A model generated the notes under the pieces. That model was not told the origin of the DNA, ran no database searches, and worked only from the letters and a program-made list of their open reading frames with translations. Both the position numbers and the translations under genes were made by a program. Shown here one piece after another: positions 1 through 8,390 of a stretch of DNA of 64,000 bases. Every line of letters starts with the position of its first letter. Within the stretch, counting starts at the first letter, position 1. Origin of the DNA: Agromyces ramosus (lineage in GTDB: Bacteria; Actinomycetota; Actinomycetes; Actinomycetales; Microbacteriaceae). The stretch is from contig NZ_SGWY01000002.1 of the NCBI RefSeq assembly GCF_004216665.1, positions 162,685 through 226,684 of the forward strand, in the 5' to 3' direction.

Positions 1-1775
1 ATGCGCTCGTCGAGGAGTCGCTCGATTCCCAGGGCGCGGTAGCCGAGGTCCCAGTCCTGCGTCAGCATGGGTCCGCCGTTGCTCACCGCGTTGTTGGCGG
101 TCACGATGTAGCCGCGCGCGGGGTTGAGCACCGACGGCAGCTGCTCGAACGGGACCGTCCCCGTCCAGCCGTTGGCGCTCGTCCAGCCCGGCAGCGGCAC
201 CGTGCCGTCGCCGGTCGCGCGCACGGGGATCGTTCCGGGGGCCTGGTAGCCGATGTTGCCGTCGACGTCGGCGTAGACGAGGTTCTGGGCGGGGACGTCG
301 AAGAGCGAGGCGCCCGCCCGGAAGGCGTTCCACTCCTGTGCGCGGTTCACGGCGAAGACGGCCTGCGGCGTGGTCCCCGGCGTCAGGGCGGTCCACTGCA
401 GGGAGAGCTCGTACTCGCCGTCGGGCTCGCCGGTCGCCGCGGGGTAGCCCTCCGCGACTGCGGCGAAGTCCGAGCCGATGTCGGTGACGATCGGTCCGCG
501 GGCCGTCGAGCGCACCGTGACGGTCACGGGGTCCCCGCCAGCGACCTCGATGGTCTCCTCGCGCACGGTGAGGGGCGCCATGGCGCCGTCGAGCTCGTAC
601 GTGTCGCCGTCGACGCGCTCGAGGAAGAGATCGGCGACGTCGGGTCCGAGGTTCGTGAATCCCCACGCGATGCGCTGGTTGTGGCCGATGATGATGCCCG
701 GCAGGCCCGAGAACGAGTAGCCGCCGACGTCGAAGGTGCAGTCGTCGCGGAGCTCCGCGCAGTGCAGCCCCATCTGCGCCCAGATCGACGGCATCGCCGG
801 CCCGAGGTGCGGGTCGTTCGCGAGCAGGGGCGTGCCCGACTCGGTGAGGGCGCCCGACACGACCCACGAGTTCGAGCCGAGGTCGCCGCCCTCCGGCCCG
901 AGGAGCTCGGGCACGCTGTCGAGGAGCACCCTGAGCGAGGCGAGGGGCGCCGCGACGGCCGCGGCGATCGCGGGGTCGGATGCCGCGGCGCCGGCGTCGG
1001 GATCGGCCTCGGGCGCCGGGGGCGCGACGTCGACCGCGGCGGGAGCGGCAGCCGGCGCCCCCTCGACGATCGTCGGCATGGAACCGAACGCGAATCCGGG
1101 ATGCAGGCGCGCCACCTCCTCGGGCGGCAGCTCCGCGGCGAGCAGCGCCCGGTCGATCTCGTCGCCCAGGTTCGACCGGAGGTCCCATGCCATGGCCTTC
1201 AGCCACGCGATGGAGTCGACTGGCGTCCACGGCTCGGGGGTGTAGCCCGGGTTCTGCATGGCGAGCAGGGCGTACTCGAGCGAGAGATCCGCGCCGTCGC
1301 GCTGCGCGAGGTAGGCGTTCACGCCCTCGGCGTACGCCTCGTAGAACGCGCGGGAGGTCGGGTCGAGCAGCGCATACTCCTGCTCGGCGATCCCGCGCCA
1401 GTCCAGGGTGCGGATGAAGGCGTCGGTGGCGACCTGCGACGCGCCGAACAGCTCGGCGACGCGGCCGGCCGTGACGTGCCGGCGGAAGTCCATCTCCCAG
1501 AACCGGTCCTGCGCGTGCACGTAGCCCTGGGCGAAGAAGAGGTCGTGGTCGGTCTCGGCGACCAGCTGCGGGATCCCGGCGTCGTCGCGGTACACCGTGA
1601 CGGTCGCCGTGAGCCCGGGCACGTCGATGCGTCCGCTGGTCGTCGGGAAGGAGCGCTGCACGGTCCACCAGCCGAATCCGGCCGCGGCGATGCCGAGCAC
1701 GAGCACCGTGATGAGCAGGGCGGTCAGGAAGGCGAGGCCTCGGTGCCTGCGGGTGCGCGGTGCGTCGGTACCCAC
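1..1775 (-). CDS. Penicillin acylase family protein (N-terminal part; cut by window edge)
   Basis: Ntn-hydrolase of the penicillin/cephalosporin acylase family, which hydrolyses side-chain amides (acyl-homoserine lactones, beta-lactam side chains or other N-acyl amines). About 591 residues are visible and the frame is open to the left edge, so the C-terminus is missing. Residues 15-37 form one membrane/signal segment. The alpha-chain motif VHAQDRFWEMD is at about 86-96. An Ala/Pro/Asp-rich spacer lies at about 235-275, where the propeptide would be, and the beta chain should begin at the nucleophile Ser301 in GSNSWVVSG. AND-PHLG and GLPGIIIGHN motifs follow. The GTG start is preceded by AAGGAG four bases upstream. 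It lies 84 bp after dapD on the same strand. The substrate cannot be read from sequence. Confidence 0.9.
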   Translation of the reverse strand, partial: MGTDAPRTRRHRGLAFLTALLITVLVLGIAAAGFGWWTVQRSFPTTSGRIDVPGLTATVTVYRDDAGIPQLVAETDHDLFFAQGYVHAQDRFWEMDFRRHVTAGRVAELFGASQVATDAFIRTLDWRGIAEQEYALLDPTSRAFYEAYAEGVNAYLAQRDGADLSLEYALLAMQNPGYTPEPWTPVDSIAWLKAMAWDLRSNLGDEIDRALLAAELPPEEVARLHPGFAFGSMPTIVEGAPAAAPAAVDVAPPAPEADPDAGAAASDPAIAAAVAAPLASLRVLLDSVPELLGPEGGDLGSNSWVVSGALTESGTPLLANDPHLGPAMPSIWAQMGLHCAELRDDCTFDVGGYSFSGLPGIIIGHNQRIAWGFTNLGPDVADLFLERVDGDTYELDGAMAPLTVREETIEVAGGDPVTVTVRSTARGPIVTDIGSDFAAVAEGYPAATGEPDGEYELSLQWTALTPGTTPQAVFAVNRAQEWNAFRAGASLFDVPAQNLVYADVDGNIGYQAPGTIPVRATGDGTVPLPGWTSANGWTGTVPFEQLPSVLNPARGYIVTANNAVSNGGPMLTQDWDLGYRALGIERLLDER

Positions 1776-1859
1776 GTCACTCCTTCGTGATGCGCATGGC
1801 GACGGCCGCCGACGGGCGGCCTGAGCACACCACTGTAGTCGACGGTGCCCGAGCCCGGG

Positions 1860-2825
1860 TCAGGCGTGCAGCGCCGCGTTCAGCGCCACCCCGTCGCCCG
1901 TGCGCGAGAGCACCTCGACCTGCCCGTTGAGCGAGTTCCGACGGAACAGCAGGTTCGGCACACCCGAGAGCTCGACGGCCTTCACGGTGCGCCCGGCCTC
2001 GCCGGCGCCGCCCACGACGACGACCTTGGTGCCGGCCGTGACGTAGAGGCCGGCCTCCACGACCGAGTCGTCGCCGATCGAGATGCCGATGCCCGAGTTC
2101 GCGCCGAGGAGGGCGCGCTCGCCGATCGCGACCTTCTGCGTGCCGCCGCCCGACAGCGTGCCCATGATCGACGCGCCTCCGCCGATGTCGCTGCCGTCGC
2201 CGACGATCACGCCCTGCGACACGCGCCCCTCGACCATCGAGGTGCCGAGCGTGCCGGCGTTGAAGTTCACGAAGCCCTCGTGCATGACCGTGGTGCCCGG
2301 GGCGAGGTGGGCGCCGAGGCGCACGCGCGAGGCATCCGCGATGCGCACCCGCTCGGGCGTGACGTAGTCGAGCAGGCGGGGGAACTTGTCGAGCCCGATC
2401 GCGTGGATGCCGGCGCGCTGCAGCGCGGGGCGGAGCCGGTCGAAGTCGGCCGGATGCACCGGGCCCGCGTTCGTCCACACGACGGCGGGCAGGTGCGCGA
2501 ACACGCCGTCGAGGTTCACCTCGTTCGGACGCACGAGCAGGTGCGAGAGGACATGCAGCCGGAGGTATGCATCCGAGGTGCCCGCGGGTGCCGCGTCCAG
2601 GTCGATCTCGACGGTCACGGGCTCGACCGTGACCGCACGGCGCTCATCGCGCCCGGCGAGCATCCTCAGGTCGACCGGGAGTGCGGACGCCCCGCCGACC
2701 TCGCCGAGGGCCGGCGAGGGATACCACGTGTCGAGGACGGTGCCGTCGCCGGCGATCGTCGCCAGGCCGTGGCCCCACGCGACGCGACGGGCAGGGGAGG
2801 AGGCGGTGTCGGTGGTGGCGGGCAT
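1860..2825 (-). CDS. dapD: 2,3,4,5-tetrahydropyridine-2,6-dicarboxylate N-succinyltransferase
   Basis: Succinylates tetrahydrodipicolinate in the succinylase branch of the diaminopimelate/lysine pathway, using succinyl-CoA in the cytoplasm. The 321-residue product has the actinobacterial DapD layout: a divergent N-terminal domain (AWGHGLATIAGDGTVLDTWY near the start), then a left-handed beta-helix with isoleucine-patch turns (GTTVMHEGFVNFNAGTLG, GDGSDIGGGASIMG, GISIGDDSVVEAGLYV). It is divergent from dapE, the next-but-one step, across a 98-bp region that carries both promoters. The ATG lies 6 nt after a TACGCT -10 box, so it is probably leaderless. Confidence 0.96.
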   Translation of the reverse strand: MPATTDTASSPARRVAWGHGLATIAGDGTVLDTWYPSPALGEVGGASALPVDLRMLAGRDERRAVTVEPVTVEIDLDAAPAGTSDAYLRLHVLSHLLVRPNEVNLDGVFAHLPAVVWTNAGPVHPADFDRLRPALQRAGIHAIGLDKFPRLLDYVTPERVRIADASRVRLGAHLAPGTTVMHEGFVNFNAGTLGTSMVEGRVSQGVIVGDGSDIGGGASIMGTLSGGGTQKVAIGERALLGANSGIGISIGDDSVVEAGLYVTAGTKVVVVGGAGEAGRTVKAVELSGVPNLLFRRNSLNGQVEVLSRTGDGVALNAALHA

Positions 2826-2831
2826 GCCTCC

Positions 2832-2917
2832 AGCGTATCGGCGCGCGGCCGGCGCGAGGCATCCGTGACGCCCGCGGGCACCGCTCGCACGGGCGCCGCC
2901 GACGCCGTCCGTAGACT
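2832..2917. promoter_or_regulatory. Divergent promoters of dapD (-) and dapE (+)
   Basis: On the minus strand, TACGCT (2832-2837) stands 6 nt before the dapD ATG. On the plus strand, TAGACT (2912-2917) stands 6 nt before the dapE ATG. Both imply leaderless mRNAs. A GGCATCCG copy of the window-wide word lies between them near 2857. No convincing -35 hexamer was seen. Confidence 0.6.
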
Positions 2918-2923
2918 CGTGGC

Positions 2924-4024
2924 ATGCCGAATCCCGCCTCGCCCCGGCCCCTCCTCGACCTCACCGCCGATTCGGTCGCGATCACGCAGGCGATCTGCGA
3001 CGTGCCGAGCGTCTCGGGCGATGAGACCACGCTCGCCGACCTCGTCGTCGAGGCACTCGCGGATGCCGCGCACCTCGAGGTGATCCGCGACGGCGACACC
3101 GTGGTCGCGCGCACGAACCTCGGCCGCGAACGACGCGTGGTGATCGCCGGGCACCTGGACACCGTGCCGATCAACGACAACCTGCCGACGCGGTTCGAGA
3201 CCATCGACGGCGAGCGCTACCTGCGGGGACGGGGGACCGTCGACATGAAGGGCGGCGTGGCGGTGCAGCTGAAGCTCGCGCTGGAGCTCTCCGAGCCCAT
3301 CGTCGACCTCACGTGGATGTGGTACGACCACGAGGAGGTCTCAGCCGAGCTGAACGGCCTCGGGCGGCTCGCGCGGCACCGCCCCGACCTCTTCACGGGC
3401 GACTTCGCGATCCTCGGCGAGCCGTCGAACGGGCAGGTCGAGGGCGGATGCAACGGCAACCTGCGATTCGAGCTCCGCGCCTACGGGCTGCGCGCGCACT
3501 CCGCCCGCAGCTGGGTCGGCGACAACGCGATCCACCGCCTGGCGCCCGCGATCGATCGACTGGCGGCCTACGAGGCGGAGACGATCGAGGTCGACGGACT
3601 CGCCTACCGCGAGGGCCTCAACGCGGTCGGCGTCACCGGAGGGGTCGCCGGCAACGTCATCCCCGACGAGGCGATGCTGCACGTCAACTACCGCTTCGCG
3701 CCCAACCGCACCGTCGCCGAGGCGATCGAGTTCGCGCGTGCGATGTTCCCCGAGTACGAGCTCACCGTCGTCGACGCGGCCGAGGGCGCACGCCCGGGCC
3801 TCGACGCGCCGCTCGCGCAGCAGTTCGTGCGGGCCGTCGGCGCCGAGGCGCGGCCCAAGTACGGCTGGACGGATGTCGCGCGCTTCAGCGCACTCGGCAT
3901 CCCCGCGGTCAACTTCGGCCCCGGCGACCCGCTGAAGGCCCACGCCGACGACGAGCGCGTCGCGACCGACCAGGTCCTCTCCTGCGAGCGCGCGCTGCGC
4001 GCCTGGCTCACCGGCGCGGCCTGA
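2924..4024 (+). CDS. dapE: Succinyl-diaminopimelate desuccinylase
   Basis: Metallopeptidase M20 enzyme that hydrolyses N-succinyl-LL-diaminopimelate to LL-DAP and succinate. It has 366 residues, the usual DapE length. Visible are the first metal motif GHLDTVP (about 73-79), the GRGTVDMKGG motif with the bridging Asp (about 102-111), the catalytic Glu in HEEVSAELNGLG (about 136-147), and the C-terminal NFGPGDPLKAHADDE motif with the His ligand. The ATG is 6 nt after TAGACT (leaderless). It is divergent from dapD. The following membrane-protein gene begins 11 bp after its stop, so the two are probably cotranscribed. Confidence 0.96.
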   Translation: MPNPASPRPLLDLTADSVAITQAICDVPSVSGDETTLADLVVEALADAAHLEVIRDGDTVVARTNLGRERRVVIAGHLDTVPINDNLPTRFETIDGERYLRGRGTVDMKGGVAVQLKLALELSEPIVDLTWMWYDHEEVSAELNGLGRLARHRPDLFTGDFAILGEPSNGQVEGGCNGNLRFELRAYGLRAHSARSWVGDNAIHRLAPAIDRLAAYEAETIEVDGLAYREGLNAVGVTGGVAGNVIPDEAMLHVNYRFAPNRTVAEAIEFARAMFPEYELTVVDAAEGARPGLDAPLAQQFVRAVGAEARPKYGWTDVARFSALGIPAVNFGPGDPLKAHADDERVATDQVLSCERALRAWLTGAA

Positions 4025-4035
4025 GGGCGGCCGGG

Positions 4036-5265
4036 ATGACCTCCGCGCCGATCGAACGCGAGCGCGACCCGTTCCGCGCGACGCGCTCCTCGCCGAGGGT
4101 GCGCTGGCGACTCCTGCCGTGGTGGGGGAAGGTCGCGCTCGTGTACGTCGCCGCGCGCGCCGTGACGACCGGCTTCGTGCTCGCCCTGGCGAGCGTGCAG
4201 GGCGCGAACCCGTGGACGGCGGCGCGGCCCGGGTACTTCGAGTACGCCAACATGTGGGACGCGCGGTGGTACCAGATCGTCTGGCTCGCCGGTTACCCCG
4301 CCGACCCGCCGCTGACACGCGGCGGCCAGGTGGCCGAGAACGCGTGGGCGTTCCTCCCGGCGTATCCCGCCCTCGTCGGCGTGCTGACCTGGCTGGCCGT
4401 GCCGTGGAACGTCGCGTCGGTGGTGGTCGCCGTGGCCGCGGGACTCGGCGCCGCGCTGGTCTTCCACCGGATCATGTCGAGATTCCTCGAGCCCGACCGG
4501 GCACTCTTCGCGGTCGTGCTCTTCTGCGTGGCCCCGGTGTCGCCGATCCTGCAGTTCGGCTACGCGGAGTCGCTCGGATTCCTGTGGCTGGCGCTCGCGC
4601 TCCTGCTGCTCGTCGAACGCCGGTACGCGTGGCTCTTCCCGGTGATCCTCGCCTGGTCGTTCACGAGGCCGGGGGCGCTCGCCTTCGCGCTGGCCCTGGC
4701 CCTGCACTGGGCGTGGCGGTGGTTCCATCGCGGACGCGACCCGTTCCCGGTGCGCGAGCGGGTGCTCGCCGCGTCCGTCGCCGTGTTCTCGGGTCTCGCC
4801 GGGCTCTCGTGGGTCGGCATCGCCTGGGTCGGCACCGGCGACCTGCACGCGTACACCGACACCGAGCTCGCATGGCGCTCCGCCTACATCGGCTACCACG
4901 AGCTCGTGCCGTTCACGGCCTGGTTCCAATCGGGGGACTGGTGGCTCGGCCAGCCGCTCGGCACGATCGCGGTGGTCGCGATCATCGCGGCCTTCGGGCT
5001 CTTCATCGCGTCGCCCGCCGTGGGTCGGCTCGGACCCGACATCCGGATCTGGTCGATCAGCTACGGGCTGTACCTGCTGGCGGTGTTCTTCCCGCAGTCC
5101 AGCACCTTCCGCATTCTCGCGCCGCTCTTCCCACTGCTCGGCGCGTTCGCCCTGCCGAGGGCTCGGTGGTACCGGTGGGGCCTCGTCGTGCTCTTCCTCG
5201 TGCTCCAGGTCGGATGGCTTCTCATCTGCTGGGGCATCGACGGCCGCGATTGGACTCCACCCTGA
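4036..5265 (+). CDS. Polytopic membrane protein, mannosyltransferase-like (GT-C fold)
   Basis: 409-residue integral membrane protein with about ten hydrophobic segments. It has the features of prokaryotic PIG-V/GT-C glycosyltransferase relatives: an early loop YANMWDARWYQIVWLAG (about 67-83) with acidic-aromatic residues, then FLPAYP and an APVSPILQFGYAESLGFLWLA-type segment. Such enzymes transfer sugars from polyprenyl-phosphate donors on the outer face of the membrane; acceptor and donor here are unknown. Translation probably couples to dapE, 11 bp upstream, although no pathway link is evident. The open frame extends far upstream inside dapE, so the ATG after the dapE stop was chosen. The family call is moderate; the membrane nature is clear. 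Confidence 0.8.
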   Translation: MTSAPIERERDPFRATRSSPRVRWRLLPWWGKVALVYVAARAVTTGFVLALASVQGANPWTAARPGYFEYANMWDARWYQIVWLAGYPADPPLTRGGQVAENAWAFLPAYPALVGVLTWLAVPWNVASVVVAVAAGLGAALVFHRIMSRFLEPDRALFAVVLFCVAPVSPILQFGYAESLGFLWLALALLLLVERRYAWLFPVILAWSFTRPGALAFALALALHWAWRWFHRGRDPFPVRERVLAASVAVFSGLAGLSWVGIAWVGTGDLHAYTDTELAWRSAYIGYHELVPFTAWFQSGDWWLGQPLGTIAVVAIIAAFGLFIASPAVGRLGPDIRIWSISYGLYLLAVFFPQSSTFRILAPLFPLLGAFALPRARWYRWGLVVLFLVLQVGWLLICWGIDGRDWTPP

Positions 5266-5306
5266 TGAGCCACGGAATCGAGCGCGGCGGGTGGCCCTTC
5301 GCGCAT

Positions 5307-5324
5307 GCTTCCCGCGATGGAAGC
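5307..5324 (+). terminator. Weak hairpin after the dapE operon
   Basis: GCTTCC-cgcgat-GGAAGC, followed by GTTGTCC. The stem is short (6 bp, possibly 7), so this is only a candidate terminator between the membrane protein and the DUF3117 gene. The rest of 5266-5407 holds the DUF3117 promoter (GATAAT at 5372-5377). Confidence 0.3.
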
Positions 5325-5407
5325 GTTGTCCACAGACTCACCGCGATTTCCCAGCGCCGCTCGGCATGGCAGATAATGGGAGTGTCAGCCACGAAAGGGG
5401 TAGCTCA

Positions 5408-5581
5408 ATGGCGGCCATGAAGCCACGCACTGGAGACGGGCCTATGGAGGCTGTGAAGGAGGGTCGCCTCATCATCGTGCGGGTTCCGCTCGAAGGCGGT
5501 GGTCGCCTCGTCGTCTCGGTGAACGACGCTGAGGCCAAGGAGCTCTACGACGTCCTCGGCGGCGTCGTGAACCCCGCCTGA
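5408..5581 (+). CDS. DUF3117 domain-containing small protein
   Basis: 57-residue protein beginning MAAMKPRTGDGPMEAVKEG. It matches the short, strongly conserved actinobacterial DUF3117 family almost end to end; no biochemical function is established. The sequence predicts a compact beta-rich fold (RLIIVRVPLEGGGRLVVSV) followed by a helix (DAEAKELYDVLG). The ATG is preceded by GAAAGGGG eight bases upstream and by a -10-like GATAAT at 5372-5377, so this message has a leader of roughly 25 nt, unlike most of its neighbours. It stands alone and faces the convergent methyltransferase gene, whose end is 1 bp away. Confidence 0.92.
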   Translation: MAAMKPRTGDGPMEAVKEGRLIIVRVPLEGGGRLVVSVNDAEAKELYDVLGGVVNPA

Positions 5582-5582
5582 G

Positions 5583-6215
5583 TCAGGCGCCCAGCTTCAC
5601 GATCTGCAACAGGCCGTCTCCCGCAGGGGAGACGGCCGTTGCCACCGCTGAGGAGCCCGCGAGCTCGGTGATGAGCTCGCGGAATGCAGTGGCGGCATCG
5701 TCCCGGCGGGCGGGGTCGGCCACGCGTCCCTTCCAGAGCGCGCGGGCGACGAGCACCGAACCACCGGGCTTGGCCAGGCGCAGGCCGTGCTCGACGTACT
5801 CGATCACCGACGGGGCATCCGCATCGATGACGACGACGTCGTATGAGCTCTCGTTCATGCGCGGGAGCACCTCGCTCGCGCGACCGGCGATCAGGCGCAC
5901 CCGCGCGGGGGCGATGCCCGCGTCGGCGAAGTGCTCGCGCGCGTGCTGCTGGTACTCGTTCTCGGTGTCGATCGACGTCAGCATCGCGCCGCGCACCGTC
6001 TGCAGCATCCAGAGTCCCGACACGCCCACGCCGGTGCCGACCTCGATGATCGATTCGGCGCGCGCGGCGGCCGCGATCACGGCGAGCTGCGCTCCGACGG
6101 CGGGGGACACCGGTTCGATGCCCAGCTCGAGCGACTGCTGGCGCGCCTTCACGACGGCATCGGTCTCGACGACCGACTCGTCGACGTACTTCCAGTTCAG
6201 GTCTCGATCGGACAC
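5583..6215 (-). CDS. O-methyltransferase (class I SAM-dependent, type 3)
   Basis: 210-residue SAM-dependent O-methyltransferase, like the catechol/caffeoyl-CoA type. Motif I IIEVGTGVGVSGLWML binds SAM; SIDTENEYQQHAREHF, the motif YDVVVIDADAP and GGSVLVARALW follow. The start used is the GTG at 6215, giving VSDRDLNWKYVDES, preceded by GGGAG. The ATG six codons upstream at 6233 is an alternative. TAGGCT at 6247-6252 would give a short leader. It is divergent from tatB, an arrangement also found around M. tuberculosis Rv1220c-Rv1224 (memory). Substrate unknown. Confidence 0.9.
   Translation of the reverse strand: MSDRDLNWKYVDESVVETDAVVKARQQSLELGIEPVSPAVGAQLAVIAAAARAESIIEVGTGVGVSGLWMLQTVRGAMLTSIDTENEYQQHAREHFADAGIAPARVRLIAGRASEVLPRMNESSYDVVVIDADAPSVIEYVEHGLRLAKPGGSVLVARALWKGRVADPARRDDAATAFRELITELAGSSAVATAVSPAGDGLLQIVKLGA
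5612..5637. terminator. Hairpin at the DUF3117/methyltransferase convergence
   Basis: An 11-bp perfect stem, GGCCGTCTCCC / GGGAGACGGCC with loop GCAG, lies inside the last codons of the methyltransferase and 30 bp after the DUF3117 stop. It could end transcription from the left while being translated from the right. There is no U-run, as is usual in high-GC actinobacteria. Confidence 0.5.
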
Positions 6216-6246
6216 GTGCGCTCCCGGGGACATCTCTCGACCCCCA

Positions 6247-6299
6247 AGCCTACGGGCCTCGTGCATGCGGCGTTCGCACGCCTCGCCGCCGACTATCCT
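6247..6299. promoter_or_regulatory. Divergent promoters: methyltransferase (-) and tatB (+)
   Basis: TAGGCT on the minus strand (6247-6252) gives the methyltransferase a leader of about 25 nt. TATCCT on the plus strand (6294-6299) lies 6 nt before the tatB ATG, which implies a leaderless tatB mRNA. Confidence 0.55.
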
Positions 6300-6305
6300 G
6301 TAGGA

Positions 6306-6692
6306 ATGTTCGGTCTGACGTTCGAGAAGCTCCTCATCATCGGGGTGATCGCCGTCTTCCTGCTCGGGCCCGAGCGTCTCCCGCACTACGCCGCCCAGCT
6401 GGGTCGGTTGGTGCGCTCAATGCGCGACATGGCGACCGGCGCGAAGGACCGGGTGCGCGAGGAGATGGGCCCCGACTTCGACGTCGACTGGAAGAAGCTC
6501 GACCCGCGCCAGTACGACCCGCGCCGCATCATCCGCGAGGCACTCACCGACGTCGACCCGTTCGCCGAACCCGAGAAGCCCGTCGTCGCACGCGCGGCCG
6601 TGAACGAGAACTCCGCCTACCTACAGCACAAGCGCAAGCGGGAGGCACTGGGCGCGGGCGAACCGGCCCCGTTCGACTCCGAGGCGACCTGA
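6306..6692 (+). CDS. tatB: Sec-independent protein translocase subunit TatB
   Basis: 128-residue TatA/B family protein of the twin-arginine export system. Residues 1-20 (MFGLTFEKLLIIGVIAVFLL) form the single membrane helix, followed by the GPERLPHYAAQLGRLVRSMR hinge and amphipathic helix typical of TatB. A charged tail contains DWKKLDPRQYDPRRIIREAL. Length and hinge sequence favour TatB over TatA. The ATG is 6 nt after TATCCT, so probably leaderless. No tatA or tatC is in the window. Nearby genes (methyltransferase, mrp, and HtrA further on) recur near tatB in mycobacteria. Confidence 0.92.
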   Translation: MFGLTFEKLLIIGVIAVFLLGPERLPHYAAQLGRLVRSMRDMATGAKDRVREEMGPDFDVDWKKLDPRQYDPRRIIREALTDVDPFAEPEKPVVARAAVNENSAYLQHKRKREALGAGEPAPFDSEAT

Positions 6693-6783
6693 GGCACCGG
6701 GCGGTCGCGTCGGGCGCTGACTCCGCGCATCGCCGCAGGCCCCCGTGGCACGCACACGAGGCGCGCGAGCGAGGACGCCCGGG

Positions 6784-8334
6784 TCAGCGGCGCCGGATCA
6801 CCCGCAGCGCGCGTGCGAGCAGCAGGAACGGCCCCACCATGACGCCGAAGTCCCTGCCGGAGCGCGGCAGGGGAATGAGCCCGGTCGCCGTCGACACGGT
6901 GACGGGATCCACGAACCGCAGCAGGCCCTCGGGTCCGTTGCGTCGACCGAGGCCGGAGGCCTTCACTCCGCCCATCGGGGCGTCGACCGACCCGAAAGTG
7001 CCGCGGTAGCCCTCGTTGACGTTGACGCTGCCGGCCTCGAGCGCGTCGGCGACGCGGCGCCCGCGGCGTCGGGAACGTGTGAGCACCGACGCGTTCAGCC
7101 CGTATTCGCTGGCGTTCGCGGCGAGGATGGCCTCCTCCTCGCTGTCGACGAGGTAGAGCGACGCCACCGCCCCGAACGTCTCCTCGGCGTAGGCGCGCAT
7201 CTGCGGCGTGACGCCGGTGAGCACCGTGGGCTCGAAGAACCAGGGCCCGATCTCGGGTCGGGCGCGGCCGCCCACGAGCACCTCGGCCCCCTTCGCCACG
7301 GCATCGTCGAGGTGTCCCTCGACGCGCTCGAGCTGGGCGGCGCTCGCGAGCGACCCGAAGTCGCTGCCGTAGTCGAGCGACGACCCGAGGCTGGCCGACC
7401 CCAGCCGCTCGACGAGTGCGCTCGTGAACGGCCCCGCGACCTTCCGCTGCACGTAGATGCGCTCGACCGAGACGCACAGCTGGCCCATCGCCGAGAAGCA
7501 CGCGTACGCGGCATCCGCTGCGGCCTGCTCGGGGTCGACGTCGTCGAGCACGATCATCGCGTTCTTGCCGCCGAGCTCGAGCGAGGCGCCGACGAGGCGC
7601 CGGCCGGCCTTCTCCCCGATCTTGCGCCCGGTGGCGGTCGAGCCGGTGAAGCAGATGTAGTCGACCTGGTCGGTGAGCGCCTCGCCGACCTCCGAGGCCG
7701 GGCCGGCGACGACGGCCCACACCGCCTCGGGCACGCCCGCGTCGATGAACGCGCGGCGCAGCGCGAGGATCGTGAGCGCGCCCTGGTCGTCGGCCTTCTG
7801 CACGACCGCGCAGCCGGCCGCGAGGGCGGGCACCACGTCCATCGCCGCGAGGCTCAGCGCGTAGTTCCACGGCGTGATCACGCCGACGACGCCCTTCGCG
7901 CGGTAGCGCACGCGGGTCGTCGACGCCAGCGGCACGCCGGCCCGTCGGCGGCGGCCGCGCAGCACCCGCTTCGCCGACAGGGCGTTGTACCGCGTCACGG
8001 ATGCGGCCTGGTAGAGCTCCTCGAGCGCCTGGCCGCGGGTCTTGCCGCTCTCGAGCTGCACCAGGTCGAGCAGCAGCTCGCCCCGGTCCATCAGCAGGTC
8101 GTGCGCCCGCAGGAGCACGCGACGGCGCTCGGCGAACCCGGCGCGCGCCCACGCGAGCTGCGCGAGCCTGGCCCGCGCGACCGCATCGCGCACGTCGTCG
8201 GCGCTCGAGCGGGGGAGCTCGTGGAGCGTCTCGCCGGTCGAGGGAGTGGGTACTCCGACCGTCTCGGACCCTGACGCGACGACGTCGTCCGTGAGGCGCG
8301 AGAACAGTTCGGGACCGGCCGTGGGGGCGTGCAT
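6784..8334 (-). CDS. Aldehyde dehydrogenase, succinate-semialdehyde dehydrogenase type
   Basis: 516-residue NAD(P)-dependent aldehyde dehydrogenase resembling actinobacterial GabD2. Landmarks in order: VVGVITPWNYALSLAAMDV (cofactor and oxyanion Asn), the Lys of VVQKADDQGA, FTGSTATGRKIGEKAGRR, the general-base Glu in LELGGKNAMIVLDD, the catalytic Cys in SAMGQLCVSVERIYV, and ETFGAVASLY. The expected reaction is oxidation of succinate semialdehyde or a similar aldehyde to the acid; specificity is inferred. The ATG is 7 nt after TAGACT. It is divergent from an MFS transporter gene with a palindrome between the promoters, so the two sides may be co-regulated. Confidence 0.9.
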   Translation of the reverse strand: MHAPTAGPELFSRLTDDVVASGSETVGVPTPSTGETLHELPRSSADDVRDAVARARLAQLAWARAGFAERRRVLLRAHDLLMDRGELLLDLVQLESGKTRGQALEELYQAASVTRYNALSAKRVLRGRRRRAGVPLASTTRVRYRAKGVVGVITPWNYALSLAAMDVVPALAAGCAVVQKADDQGALTILALRRAFIDAGVPEAVWAVVAGPASEVGEALTDQVDYICFTGSTATGRKIGEKAGRRLVGASLELGGKNAMIVLDDVDPEQAAADAAYACFSAMGQLCVSVERIYVQRKVAGPFTSALVERLGSASLGSSLDYGSDFGSLASAAQLERVEGHLDDAVAKGAEVLVGGRARPEIGPWFFEPTVLTGVTPQMRAYAEETFGAVASLYLVDSEEEAILAANASEYGLNASVLTRSRRRGRRVADALEAGSVNVNEGYRGTFGSVDAPMGGVKASGLGRRNGPEGLLRFVDPVTVSTATGLIPLPRSGRDFGVMVGPFLLLARALRVIRRR

Positions 8335-8341
8335 GTCGCAC

Positions 8342-8384
8342 AGTCTAGGTCAATTGACCCACTTCGCCGCCGGGTGAGTACACT
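8342..8384. promoter_or_regulatory. Divergent promoter region, aldehyde dehydrogenase / MFS operon
   Basis: Minus-strand -10 TAGACT (8342-8347) lies 7 nt from the dehydrogenase ATG. Plus-strand -10 TACACT (8379-8384) lies 6 nt from the MFS ATG, with a good -35 TTGACC at 8354-8359 (19-nt spacer). Both transcripts are predicted leaderless. Confidence 0.6.
8348..8359. promoter_or_regulatory. Candidate operator palindrome
   Basis: GGTCAATTGACC is a perfect 12-bp palindrome. It touches the minus-strand -10 box and includes the plus-strand -35, so a protein bound here would cover both promoters. It is AT-rich against this background. No regulator gene adjoins it. Confidence 0.5.
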
Positions 8385-8390
8385 GCCTCC

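Noticed and set aside
3313-4035. N-terminal extension of the membrane glycosyltransferase-like protein inside dapE
   Set aside because: Low-complexity Arg/Pro-rich out-of-frame reading of dapE; the ATG at 4036 follows the dapE stop and leads straight into the first membrane helix.
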